Below are positions 51,859 through 59,971 of a DNA stretch of 64,000 nt, piece by piece. Positions within the stretch are counted from its first letter, which is position 1. Each line of letters begins with the position of its first letter. The DNA is from Chloroflexota bacterium (lineage in GTDB: Bacteria; Chloroflexota; Anaerolineae; Anaerolineales; Villigracilaceae), in the NCBI GenBank assembly GCA_016234485.1, contig JACRBL010000067.1, forward strand, positions 1 through 64,000. Direction: 5' to 3'. Under the pieces are notes generated by a model. That model was given only the letters and a program-made list of their open reading frames with translations, was not told the origin of the DNA and made no database searches. Both the position numbers and the translations under genes were made by a program.

Positions 51859-51896
51859 AGAGAGCCGTCGCCTTCAAGGCGACGGTTCTCTTTTTC
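51859..51896. terminator. Bidirectional terminator after tnaA
   Basis: Fifteen bases at 51859-51873 pair with 51877-51891 (one G-T), flanked by an A-run on the left and T-run on the right. It also serves the convergent delta-60 gene. Confidence 0.9.
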
Positions 51897-51910
51897 TACA
51901 AATTATTCAG

Positions 51911-53164
51911 TCATGGTTTATATGCCGCGATGATAAAGCGGTTCACGGTTATCGTTGACACGCCAACAACGTATACCCGGGCATTCTTGATTGCTACAGA
52001 CTTAAGGTAATCCCCCCCGCCCCAGTCTGTGACGACAATGCCTCCCGCGCCGAACCCGCTATCCAAACTCCCGTTTGCAGTGAAGCGCACTAGTAACGCG
52101 TCGCCACTCAACGCGTCTGTGCCGCCAACCACAACAATCTTGCTGCCTTGCATGGCAACGGATTGAAGCATGGCGGAAGGGAAACCAAAATTGGCCTTCA
52201 ATTTGCCGTCCCCGCTGAAGGAGGGATCCAAAACACCGGTGGCAGTATATTGCACGATGGCAATATTATTGTCTGATGCGCCTACAACAATCACTTTTCC
52301 ATTGGAGACAACCACTTTGGTTGCCACATCATATCCACCCAGGCTGGTTTTCACTTTACCGTCCCCGCTAAAGGTAGTATCCAATGTGCCGTCTGCGTTG
52401 ACGCGTGCGGTAATGAAAAAATCGGGATTCGCATAAGTTGGGCCGCTTTGGCCTACCACGTAGATTTTCCCGGAATATTGGGTGATCGCTAAGAACAAAT
52501 CATCCTGGCCAAAATTGGCAGGCAAAATCCCGTCTCCGCTAAAGGATGGATCAAGGCTGCCGTTCGCGTTATATCGGTACACCGCGCCGTTGTAGTTGGT
52601 TCCATCTTGCAGGTATCCGCCGATCACAATTTTGTTGCCTTGCAGGACAAGGTCAACCCCGCCATTATCTCCTCCGTCAACATCGGTGACTACTTTACCA
52701 TCCCCGCTAAAACTGGCATCGAGGGAGCCATCCGAGTTCAACCTTATCAGGGCAACGTCGCAGGAGAGGATGTTGATATCACACGTTTCTCCCCCAACGA
52801 CGATCCTGCCATCTGTTTGGATGGCGACTCCAAAGGGTTGATCCAACACCCCGACGTTGACCACCTGCCGCCCATCCCCGCTGAAAGTAGTATCCAGGCT
52901 GCCATCGGTGTTGTAGCGGGCAATTGCAAAATCCCTGCCAATACTTGTAAATTTTTCCCCCACCGCCACCACTTTGCCATCCGATTGAACGGCAACATCC
53001 AATCCAGTATGAGCGACGCCGCCAAAACTCTGAATGATCTTTCCATCCCCGCTGAAGGTGAGGTCGAGATCGCCAGAGGCGGCCAGCGCGATGGTCACTG
53101 TTAACAACGCCAGGATAATGGCAAGCGACAGGGAAGCGCGAAAGGGATATTTGAATGGCTTCAT
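51911..53164 (-). CDS. Secreted delta-60 repeat beta-propeller protein
   Basis: 417 residues with a signal peptide (about 10-30). At least six copies of the delta-60 motif are visible, of the form G-S-L-D-x-T/S-F-S-G-D-G-K (for example GSLDTTFSGDGR, GSLDASFSGDGK, GTLDTTFSGDGK, GVLDPSFSGDGK), each followed by a VVxxxGK/RIVVGG strand. Repeats are about 50-60 residues apart and form a propeller. These proteins are exported and of unknown function. It starts the secreted-protein island. Confidence 0.88.
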   Translation of the reverse strand: MKPFKYPFRASLSLAIILALLTVTIALAASGDLDLTFSGDGKIIQSFGGVAHTGLDVAVQSDGKVVAVGEKFTSIGRDFAIARYNTDGSLDTTFSGDGRQVVNVGVLDQPFGVAIQTDGRIVVGGETCDINILSCDVALIRLNSDGSLDASFSGDGKVVTDVDGGDNGGVDLVLQGNKIVIGGYLQDGTNYNGAVYRYNANGSLDPSFSGDGILPANFGQDDLFLAITQYSGKIYVVGQSGPTYANPDFFITARVNADGTLDTTFSGDGKVKTSLGGYDVATKVVVSNGKVIVVGASDNNIAIVQYTATGVLDPSFSGDGKLKANFGFPSAMLQSVAMQGSKIVVVGGTDALSGDALLVRFTANGSLDSGFGAGGIVVTDWGGGDYLKSVAIKNARVYVVGVSTITVNRFIIAAYKP

Positions 53165-53189
53165 TTCAATCTCCTTTTATGACGAAAAA

Positions 53190-53218
53190 AGTATCGCGCT
53201 TTCAGAAACCATTTCCAA
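53190..53218 (-). promoter_or_regulatory. Probable promoter of the delta-60 gene
   Basis: On the minus strand TTGGAA (53218-53213), 17 bases, GATACT (53195-53190). AAAAGGAGA follows before the ATG. Confidence 0.5.
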
Positions 53219-53241
53219 GTGATGATTGTCATAATTTCTAA

Positions 53242-53277
53242 TAAAAAAAAACCAGCCGGGAGAATATTCCCGGCTGG
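53242..53277 (-). terminator. Intrinsic terminator of metzincin protease 1
   Basis: CCAGCCGGGA (53252-53261) pairs with TCCCGGCTGG (53268-53277) and on the minus strand is followed by a long T-run (53251-53242). The same stem recurs at 55261-55290. Confidence 0.9.
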
Positions 53278-53308
53278 CAGATTTTCTTGCGAGACGTTCC
53301 AATCTCAA

Positions 53309-55219
53309 CTATCGCGACATATCAATCGTGCCGCCTCCAACTTCGACGCCCGGCGCGGCCATCACATCCTGAGCGGGATCCAGGAGCGCGGCGTTGCTGG
53401 CCTTGGCCCAATCCACGCTCAACGTGCCAGAGACGGAATTGCGATAGAACCCAACGCCCAACTGGCCGATGATCAGCGAATCGTCCGACCCCGACCAGAC
53501 GAGGACGTTGTTGATATAAAACTTCAATGACGAACCGACCACGATAACTTTCAGCGTGTTCCAGCCATTCGGGACGATCGCTCCGCTGGCGGTCCATGCT
53601 TTCTTCACCTGTTCCGCGCCGGCAGACGTGTATTCATAGACCGAGAATGTCCCATCGTTGGCGTATTGGAAATAATAGGCGGGCTTCCACTTGTTCTCGA
53701 CCAGTTTGTTTGGATTGCCGCGCAGGATTAACCGATTGGCGCACGTGGCGCAGGAACCTGTGCGCTTCAACTTCACCTCAAAAACGACATCGCCATACTG
53801 ACCGTTGTGCGCCGCCGACGCGCTGTTGTTCGCAAGGCCAGCGCTGCGATACGTGGCCCCGCCCGCAATCGCCCACGTTCCTGTGACGGCATACCAGCCA
53901 GCCGAGGAGCCGTTGAACGACGAGTTGAAGTCGTCGCCGACAATCTTTGTGCGGAAATTTGCAACCGTGAAGGCGGTGTTGTTCAACGCGAGGTAGTTCT
54001 TCGTGGTCACTGTGCCGATGGGAACGCCGCCAAAATTCTTCGCGGGGTTGGACCAATATTGAATGCGCGTGCAGGAAGTGTACGGTGCGGTATCTGCGCA
54101 TTCGTCATTGTAGGCCATGATGGTGCGCCAGCGCGAGGGGAGATAGACAAACCCATGCCCGTAAGAGAAGGGCAAGTTCTCTTGGTCAACGTAAACGTCG
54201 TGGCGCGCGCCCTGCAAATGTCCGAACTCGTGGCCGAAGGAATAGTAACCCGTGGCACAACCGCGTTGAGTCACCTGGAAGGCGCTGGAGGCATTCGCCA
54301 AAATCGCGGCGGCCAACCCACAATAAGCGCCGCCATTTTCTACGATCAGGCTGACCATGTCTGCCGCGTAAATATCGCGGATGTCGTGAACGGTATCAAA
54401 GAACCCGTCATCTTTCCCCATAAAGCGTTCCAAGTCTTTCCCCATATTGCCCGTCTCGCCGTAAGGAAATTCCTTCACGTAAACAAGACGCAGGCGCGGC
54501 GTGACGCCAGAATTGGCATAGCCGATGTTGGTCTCATTCAGCGCGGTCAGGATCGTGGCCTTCATCGCGGCTGTGCCGCCGGCCGCGGCGCGCGCGTCGT
54601 CAGTGTAGGCCACCATAACGTCAATGACCGAGCCGGTGTCTGCCTGGGGGCCGAGCGCATCCAGGGAGACGACCGTCCCCGAAGGCAGGAATGTCGCGGC
54701 GGGATTGTGATCCACAAATTTAGACTGGTCAATCTGGACGGCGCGATACTGACCTTCGGCCGTGAACGCCACTTCATAGACCCCGCGCGGGGACGCGACA
54801 TGCGCCATGACCGTGCCATCCACCACCGTCAGGTGGAAGTAGCCGCCCGGGACGCCGTTTAGCTTCCCGGTCCAGTACGCGCCCCACCCATCCTGCCAGG
54901 CGCGGGTGACGCGGCCCGTAAACGCGGCGTCGTCAAAAATGTTCAGCGTAATCTCGGGCAACGCGCCCTTCCCCAGCGCTTTGCCATCCATATTGAATAA
55001 CATGGCCGTATTCACTGTAACGTAACGCGCCCGCGTCACGTGCGCTTCGAGCGGACGCGCGGCTACATCATACGCGGGTCCATCGTCAAATAATTCCGTT
55101 CCGCCCGCGCGCGCGCCGTTCACAAATAAACTACCCAACACGAGAGAGGCGAGGATTAGCGCTCCAAGCACAACCCGCCCGGCCCTCGCAAAGAATTTTT
55201 CCCGATGGAAAATGCTCAT
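53309..55219 (-). CDS. Secreted metzincin metalloprotease 1 (M12-like)
   Basis: 636 residues. Signal peptide (about 13-38), propeptide (about 60-190), catalytic domain (about 195-415), C-terminal lectin-like jelly roll (about 420-605) and a short tail. Zinc site HEFGHLQGARHD (330-341) is the HExxHxxGxxHD metzincin motif, with the Met-turn in TIMAYND (Met368). The propeptide has no Cys, so no cysteine switch; it ends in the conserved DQSKFVDHNPAATF (about 164-177), which may hold an Asp switch as in astacins (inference). It is the paralogue of two neighbours (55331-57226, 59972-61885). Cys pairs in YCGLA/RGCATG and GSCATCAN suggest disulfides. Confidence 0.9.
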   Translation of the reverse strand: MSIFHREKFFARAGRVVLGALILASLVLGSLFVNGARAGGTELFDDGPAYDVAARPLEAHVTRARYVTVNTAMLFNMDGKALGKGALPEITLNIFDDAAFTGRVTRAWQDGWGAYWTGKLNGVPGGYFHLTVVDGTVMAHVASPRGVYEVAFTAEGQYRAVQIDQSKFVDHNPAATFLPSGTVVSLDALGPQADTGSVIDVMVAYTDDARAAAGGTAAMKATILTALNETNIGYANSGVTPRLRLVYVKEFPYGETGNMGKDLERFMGKDDGFFDTVHDIRDIYAADMVSLIVENGGAYCGLAAAILANASSAFQVTQRGCATGYYSFGHEFGHLQGARHDVYVDQENLPFSYGHGFVYLPSRWRTIMAYNDECADTAPYTSCTRIQYWSNPAKNFGGVPIGTVTTKNYLALNNTAFTVANFRTKIVGDDFNSSFNGSSAGWYAVTGTWAIAGGATYRSAGLANNSASAAHNGQYGDVVFEVKLKRTGSCATCANRLILRGNPNKLVENKWKPAYYFQYANDGTFSVYEYTSAGAEQVKKAWTASGAIVPNGWNTLKVIVVGSSLKFYINNVLVWSGSDDSLIIGQLGVGFYRNSVSGTLSVDWAKASNAALLDPAQDVMAAPGVEVGGGTIDMSR

Positions 55220-55260
55220 TTTTTGCTCCTTTTAAACTTGGTTGTTTGGAGTATACACCA

Positions 55261-55290
55261 AACCAGCCGGGACAAATGTCCCGGCTGGTT
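55261..55290 (-). terminator. Hairpin after metzincin protease 2
   Basis: AACCAGCCGGGA (55261-55272) pairs with TCCCGGCTGGTT (55279-55290). It copies the terminator stem at 53252-53277 but lacks a strong T-run, so read-through into protease 1 is likely. Confidence 0.7.
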
Positions 55291-55330
55291 GGCGTTCAAA
55301 CTACCGTTAAGGAGGATTTAATTTTCAGCG

Positions 55331-57226
55331 CTATTGCGACATGTCCATTGAGCCGCCGCCGATCTCGACGCCCGGAACAACTTGCTCGTTCGGGTCGAAA
55401 TCTGCCGTGGGCGTGTTGTAGGCTGAAGCCCAATCCACCTGGAGGGTGCCAGCCGCGGGGTCACGATAGAAGCCGAAGCCGACTTTTCCAACCTTGAGAG
55501 AGCTATCGGTCACAGTCCAGACCAGCGTGCCGTTGATGTAGAACTTCAACGAGGAGCCGACCGCCACCACCTTGAGGGTGTTCCAGTTGTTCGCCACGAT
55601 GGCTCCATGAGCAGTCCAAGCCTTCAAAGCCACAGTCGAGCCGGCGCTGGTCACCTCGTAGATGGAGAACTGTCCATTGTTCCCATACTGGAATACATAG
55701 GAGGGCTTCCACCAATTCGTCGAGACCAGGCTAGTGGGCGTCCCACGGATGATGATGCGATTGGCGCAGGAGGTGCACGAGCCGGTGCGCTTCATACGCA
55801 CTTCAAAAGTTACATCGCCGTGCGTGTTGGTATGCTTCGTAGACGCGCCAGTGTTGGCTAAACCGCTGGACTGGAAGTAGGTTCCGCCTGCGAGCGCCCA
55901 ACTACCCGTAACTGACGACCAGCCCGCGGATGAGCCAGCGAAGGAGCTGTAGAAGTCTTCTCCGATGATCTCGGTGCGGAAACTCGCCACGGTGGTGTCG
56001 GTGTTGTTCAACACCAGATAGTTCTTGGTGCTGGCAGTGCCTGTCGCCGCGCCGTGATAGGTCTTGGCGGGGTTCGAGAAGTACTGAACGCGCGTGCAGG
56101 AATAGCCGAGCGAAGAGCACTTATCATTGTAGGCCATGATCGTGCGCCAGCGATTGTAAGCATCCGCGCCGGTGTGGACATAGCCATGTCCGTACGAGTA
56201 GGGCGTGTTGCTCGGATCCACGTAGGTATCGTGGCGCGCGCCCTGCAAGTGGGCAAACTCATGCGCGAAGGAGTAGTAACCGGTGGCACAGCCGTTGTCT
56301 GTAATCTGGAAAGCGGTGGTATCGGTAGCCATGATGGTGGAAGCCAGGCCGCAGTACGAGCCGCCGTTCGCCACGATCAAGCCGAGCATGTCCGCCGCGT
56401 AGGTGTTGCGCAGGGTGTGGACGGCGTCCATATAACCGTCGGCGGTGCCGCGGAAGCGCGAGAGATCGGTGCTCATGTTGCCTGTTTCGGCGTAGGAGTA
56501 TTCCTCCACATGCACTAGGCGCAGGCGGGTGGTCACGCCCGAATTGGCGTAGGCCGCGTTGGTCTCGTTCAAGGCCGTCAGGATGAGGGCCTTCATGGCG
56601 GCGGTGCTGCCGGCGGCCGCGCGGGCATCGTCGGTGTAAGCCACCAGAATGTCTATGCGTGCGCCGCTATCTGCGCTAGGGCCGAGCGCATCCTCAGACG
56701 GGATCGCGCCAGAGGCTTCAAAAGTCGCGGCGGGGTCGTGATCCACGAATTTGGACTGGTCAATCTGAATGGCGCGATACATCCCTTCGGGCGTATAAGC
56801 CACTTCATAGACTCCCTTCGTCGAAGCGACGTGAGCCATAAACGCTCCGTCCACTGCCGTCAGGAAGAAGTATCCGCCCGGCACACCGTTCAATTTGCCC
56901 GTCCAATAGGAACCCCAACGATCCGTCCAGGCGCGGGTAACGCGGCCGGTGTAATTGGCGTTTTCGAAAATGTTCAACTTGATTTCAGGCAGAGCGCCCT
57001 TGCCAAGTTGCTTCCCGTCCGCGCCGAACAGCATGGCGGCGTTCACCGTCACGTAGCGGGCGCGCATCTGATGCGATTCGAGCGGGCGGGCGTTCACATC
57101 ATAAGCGCCAGCATCGCCAAACAAACTTCCGTCGCCATCCTGCGCGAACGCGGTGGCGCTAAAAGTGAGGGAAAGGATCAAAACGATGGTCAAGAGGGTC
57201 ATCTTGACGCGACTCCGAGTAGTCAT
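55331..57226 (-). CDS. Secreted metzincin metalloprotease 2
   Basis: 631 residues, paralogue of protease 1. Signal peptide (about 8-29), propeptide with RARYVTVNAAMLFGADGKQLGKGALPEI (about 55-82) and QIDQSKFVDHDPAATF (about 154-169), then zinc site HEFAHLQGARHD (322-333) and TIMAYND Met-turn. The jelly-roll domain and the tail VVPGVEIGGGSMDMSQ are shared with protease 1. It lies 64 bases downstream of the propeptide-like lipoprotein gene on the same strand and 111 bases upstream of protease 1, so the three may be co-transcribed. Confidence 0.9.
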   Translation of the reverse strand: MTTRSRVKMTLLTIVLILSLTFSATAFAQDGDGSLFGDAGAYDVNARPLESHQMRARYVTVNAAMLFGADGKQLGKGALPEIKLNIFENANYTGRVTRAWTDRWGSYWTGKLNGVPGGYFFLTAVDGAFMAHVASTKGVYEVAYTPEGMYRAIQIDQSKFVDHDPAATFEASGAIPSEDALGPSADSGARIDILVAYTDDARAAAGSTAAMKALILTALNETNAAYANSGVTTRLRLVHVEEYSYAETGNMSTDLSRFRGTADGYMDAVHTLRNTYAADMLGLIVANGGSYCGLASTIMATDTTAFQITDNGCATGYYSFAHEFAHLQGARHDTYVDPSNTPYSYGHGYVHTGADAYNRWRTIMAYNDKCSSLGYSCTRVQYFSNPAKTYHGAATGTASTKNYLVLNNTDTTVASFRTEIIGEDFYSSFAGSSAGWSSVTGSWALAGGTYFQSSGLANTGASTKHTNTHGDVTFEVRMKRTGSCTSCANRIIIRGTPTSLVSTNWWKPSYVFQYGNNGQFSIYEVTSAGSTVALKAWTAHGAIVANNWNTLKVVAVGSSLKFYINGTLVWTVTDSSLKVGKVGFGFYRDPAAGTLQVDWASAYNTPTADFDPNEQVVPGVEIGGGSMDMSQ

Positions 57227-57290
57227 TGGATTCTCCTTATTAAGTCAATGTTGAGTTGGCTGATAACTGTGACATTTTTTTATTGATTGA

Positions 57291-57809
57291 TTACCCTTCA
57301 CCTCCTGGAAATTTACTCTGATCAATTTGGATCACGCGATAGATATCGTCTCGCGCAAACGCCGCCTCGTAAACTCCAAGCGGGCTGGCAAAATGCCCCA
57401 TAAACGCGCCGCTCGTATAAACCATTGTAAAATAACTCAATTCCACGCCCTTAAGATGACCCGACCACGAAACCACATCCCCCGCCTGCTCCACCTGCTC
57501 GATTACCCCAACGTACGTCACATCGGGGAACAGGTTGATCGTAAATTCCTTCACAGCGCGCGCCTGCCCCGCCTCATCAATCAAAAGCGCGAGATTGATC
57601 TTCACCGCCCGCCATCGTTCCACATGCCCGTCGGTGGACGCGGGTAGCACGGCATCGGTATCCAGAAAAATCGAGTGATTATCGGAAGTTCCCATAATAG
57701 ATGTAGGTTGAGACACTGCGAAAGGCTCGACTGCGTTTGCGGGTTCCCCCTTACAGCCAACCAGCAGAAAGATCAACACGCATAAATGAAATGCACGCTG
57801 TACTTTCAT
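57291..57809 (-). CDS. Lipoprotein resembling the metzincin propeptide alone
   Basis: 172 residues. The signal ends in a lipobox LLVGC with Cys19, so it should be a membrane-anchored lipoprotein. Residues about 60-168 align by eye with the propeptides of the three neighbouring proteases: KINLALLIDEAGQARAVKEF, NLFPDVTYVGVIEQVEQAGDVVSWSGHLKGV, FMGHFASPLGVYEAAF and IQIDQSKF. It stops right there, before the FVDH motif and with no catalytic domain. It is the first gene of the unit, with its own promoter (57827-57855). A role as protease inhibitor or folding chaperone on the producing cell is inference. It may instead be a decayed protease, but the open frame and intact lipobox argue against that. 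Confidence 0.75.
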   Translation of the reverse strand: MKVQRAFHLCVLIFLLVGCKGEPANAVEPFAVSQPTSIMGTSDNHSIFLDTDAVLPASTDGHVERWRAVKINLALLIDEAGQARAVKEFTINLFPDVTYVGVIEQVEQAGDVVSWSGHLKGVELSYFTMVYTSGAFMGHFASPLGVYEAAFARDDIYRVIQIDQSKFPGGEG

Positions 57810-57826
57810 TTCTGTAAGGTGTTATC

Positions 57827-57855
57827 ATTTTACACTAAACGTGTCCTAATTGTAA
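57827..57855 (-). promoter_or_regulatory. Promoter of the lipoprotein-protease unit
   Basis: On the minus strand TTACAA (57855-57850), 17 bases, TAAAAT (57832-57827). The 90-base divergent gap up to the subtilase gene holds no other clear signal. Confidence 0.6.
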
Positions 57856-57899
57856 ATACAACAATTCCTTAATTTGGATGGCACAAAAGGACTACTCCT

Positions 57900-59885
57900 A
57901 TGATTCAAAAACGACTGACACGCTCGCTGGCAATCTCTTTTTGCTTCCTCCTACTGACGACCTTCGGCGCTTCGGGCAAAACGGACTTCGCCTCCCTCGC
58001 CAAAGCGACCCTCGCCCAAAGACTCGCCGTCCCCGCCCCCACCCTGACCCTGGCCGGGCGCGCCGCCACCGTGCGTTACCCAACGCTGGGGCTGGTCATC
58101 CACGAATACAAATTCGTAGACGCGCGCGGCTCCACTCATGCCATCGCGCTCGACGAGCAGGGCAACCAAGTCAACGTGGACGAACTGGACACAGCCGAAC
58201 TCGCCGCCTACCAAAACAAATTCGGCAAAATGGATCGCGAACTACTGCGCGCCCTCGCGGGCAAAACTCCCGACGAACTCATCGAAGTGAACATCTGGCT
58301 CACGCTGACCGAACCAGACGCCGCGCCCGCCAAGCCAGAAATCATCCCACCCGCGCAGGCTGGGACAAGCGACATGACCCGCGCCGAAAGGGACGCCATC
58401 CAGCGACAGTTCGCCTCCGCTCCCAACGCATCATCCTTCGACGCCGCGGCGTGGGAGGCTAAAGAGACAGCGAATCTCATGGACGAGTCCGCGCGCGTCG
58501 AAACAGTCACGCGGCCGATTGTCGAGGAGATGCGACGCGCGGGGTTTGAGGCGTCGGCCAGCGCGATCGCGCCGCTGGTCAACGTCCGCCTCCCCGTCCG
58601 AATGATCCGCCTGTACGCCCGCCGCGCCGAGGTGGAAATGATCCATCTCGCCGCGCATCCCGCGGACGAAATGAACGTGGCGCGCAAAGCCATCGGCGCG
58701 CACATCGTCCAATCGAGGGGCATCACGGGCGCGGGATCGAAAATCGCGGTTCTCGAATACAACGGAATGCCCAAAGCGAGCAATCCATTTTTGCAGGGCA
58801 TCACGCGCGATAACTTTGTTGCCTGCCCCATCAGCGCGCACGCCACCGGCATCGCGGGCATCATCCGAAGCCGCGACACGACCATCAAAGGCATTGCCCC
58901 CGACACGAGGCTTTGGATGGGTTGCGGCATCACCAACGCCGACATGCAAACCATGACCAACCGCGGCCTGGACTGGGGCGCCGAGACCATCAGCCTGAGT
59001 TGGTATAGCGGGAGCAATCACGCGCCCGGCGCGCTCGATAAATTTTACGACCGCGTGATGTTTGTGTTCCACGACCTCGTCATCAAATCGGCTGGCAACC
59101 GCGGCGCAGGAGACGGCTGGGTGACGCCGCCAGGTTTGGGCTACAACACGCTCTCGGTCGGAAATTACGACGACAAAAATACAGTCTCCGCATTGGACGA
59201 TTTGATGCAAGCCGATTCAAGTTGGAAAGACCCCACCTCCGCGCGCGGCGACCGCGAAAAACCAGAGGTGGTCGCGCCTGGAACCAACATCAAATCCACA
59301 ACCATCTCATCGCCGTGGACGGGGGACATCGGCACAGGCACAAGTTACGCCGCGCCCATGGTCACGGGCATCACTGCGTTGATGTATCAGCGCAACCCCG
59401 CGCTCAAGGCCTGGCCTGAATCCACCAAAGCGATCCTGATGGCGACGGCCAACCAAAACAAGGAAGGCGATACGCGTCTGAGCGACGTGGACGGGGCGGG
59501 CGGCGTTTGGGCGCCGGGTGCGGATACCGTGGCGCGCAACAACACCATCTTCGGCGGCTGGGGCGGCATAAACTACACCTGCGCTACGCCCACCAATCTC
59601 GATATTGCCACCATCTATCTTTATCACGGCTTCAAAGCGCGCATCGTAATCGTGTGGGATCAAAACACAAGTTATCCATCGTACGCGTTGAAACCCAGCG
59701 CCGACCTGGACATGCAAATTTACAGTCCAAGCAATACGCTCATTGCGAGTTCCTACGGCTGGGACAACACCTTCGAAATCATCGAGTTCACGCCAACGTC
59801 CAGTGGAAATTACCGCATCCACGTGGACTTCACGCGCTGTAACCTCTCGCCGCGCTATCTCGGCTGGGCGTGGTCGCAACCGTAA
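57900..59885 (+). CDS. Secreted S8 family peptidase (subtilase) with variant catalytic site
   Basis: 661 residues with signal peptide (about 8-26), a long helical propeptide region (about 30-270) and a subtilase domain (about 280-540). Ser482 is in GTSYAAPMVTG, His314 in ISAHATGIAG, and the oxyanion Asn in KSAGNRG. The position of the catalytic Asp reads IAVLEYNG, with Glu286. A C-terminal P-domain-like beta sandwich (about 545-661) ends in FTRCNLSPRYLGWAWSQP. The Asp-to-Glu change is unusual for S8 and recalls sedolisins, but the His/Ser arrangement is subtilisin-like. It is divergent from the lipoprotein gene, and GGA lies before the ATG. Confidence 0.85.
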   Translation: MIQKRLTRSLAISFCFLLLTTFGASGKTDFASLAKATLAQRLAVPAPTLTLAGRAATVRYPTLGLVIHEYKFVDARGSTHAIALDEQGNQVNVDELDTAELAAYQNKFGKMDRELLRALAGKTPDELIEVNIWLTLTEPDAAPAKPEIIPPAQAGTSDMTRAERDAIQRQFASAPNASSFDAAAWEAKETANLMDESARVETVTRPIVEEMRRAGFEASASAIAPLVNVRLPVRMIRLYARRAEVEMIHLAAHPADEMNVARKAIGAHIVQSRGITGAGSKIAVLEYNGMPKASNPFLQGITRDNFVACPISAHATGIAGIIRSRDTTIKGIAPDTRLWMGCGITNADMQTMTNRGLDWGAETISLSWYSGSNHAPGALDKFYDRVMFVFHDLVIKSAGNRGAGDGWVTPPGLGYNTLSVGNYDDKNTVSALDDLMQADSSWKDPTSARGDREKPEVVAPGTNIKSTTISSPWTGDIGTGTSYAAPMVTGITALMYQRNPALKAWPESTKAILMATANQNKEGDTRLSDVDGAGGVWAPGADTVARNNTIFGGWGGINYTCATPTNLDIATIYLYHGFKARIVIVWDQNTSYPSYALKPSADLDMQIYSPSNTLIASSYGWDNTFEIIEFTPTSSGNYRIHVDFTRCNLSPRYLGWAWSQP

Positions 59886-59900
59886 TCGCGCAAATTCCAT

Positions 59901-59937
59901 AAAAGACAGCCGAGGCGGCGCGCCTCGGCTGTCTTTT
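59901..59937. terminator. Bidirectional 17-bp terminator
   Basis: Seventeen bases (59901-59917) pair with 59921-59937 over a 3-base loop, with A-run and T-run at the ends. It separates the convergent subtilase and protease 3 genes. Confidence 0.92.
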
Positions 59938-59971
59938 GTTTACGCTCGTGAATACTCTTTCAGCGATGGGT

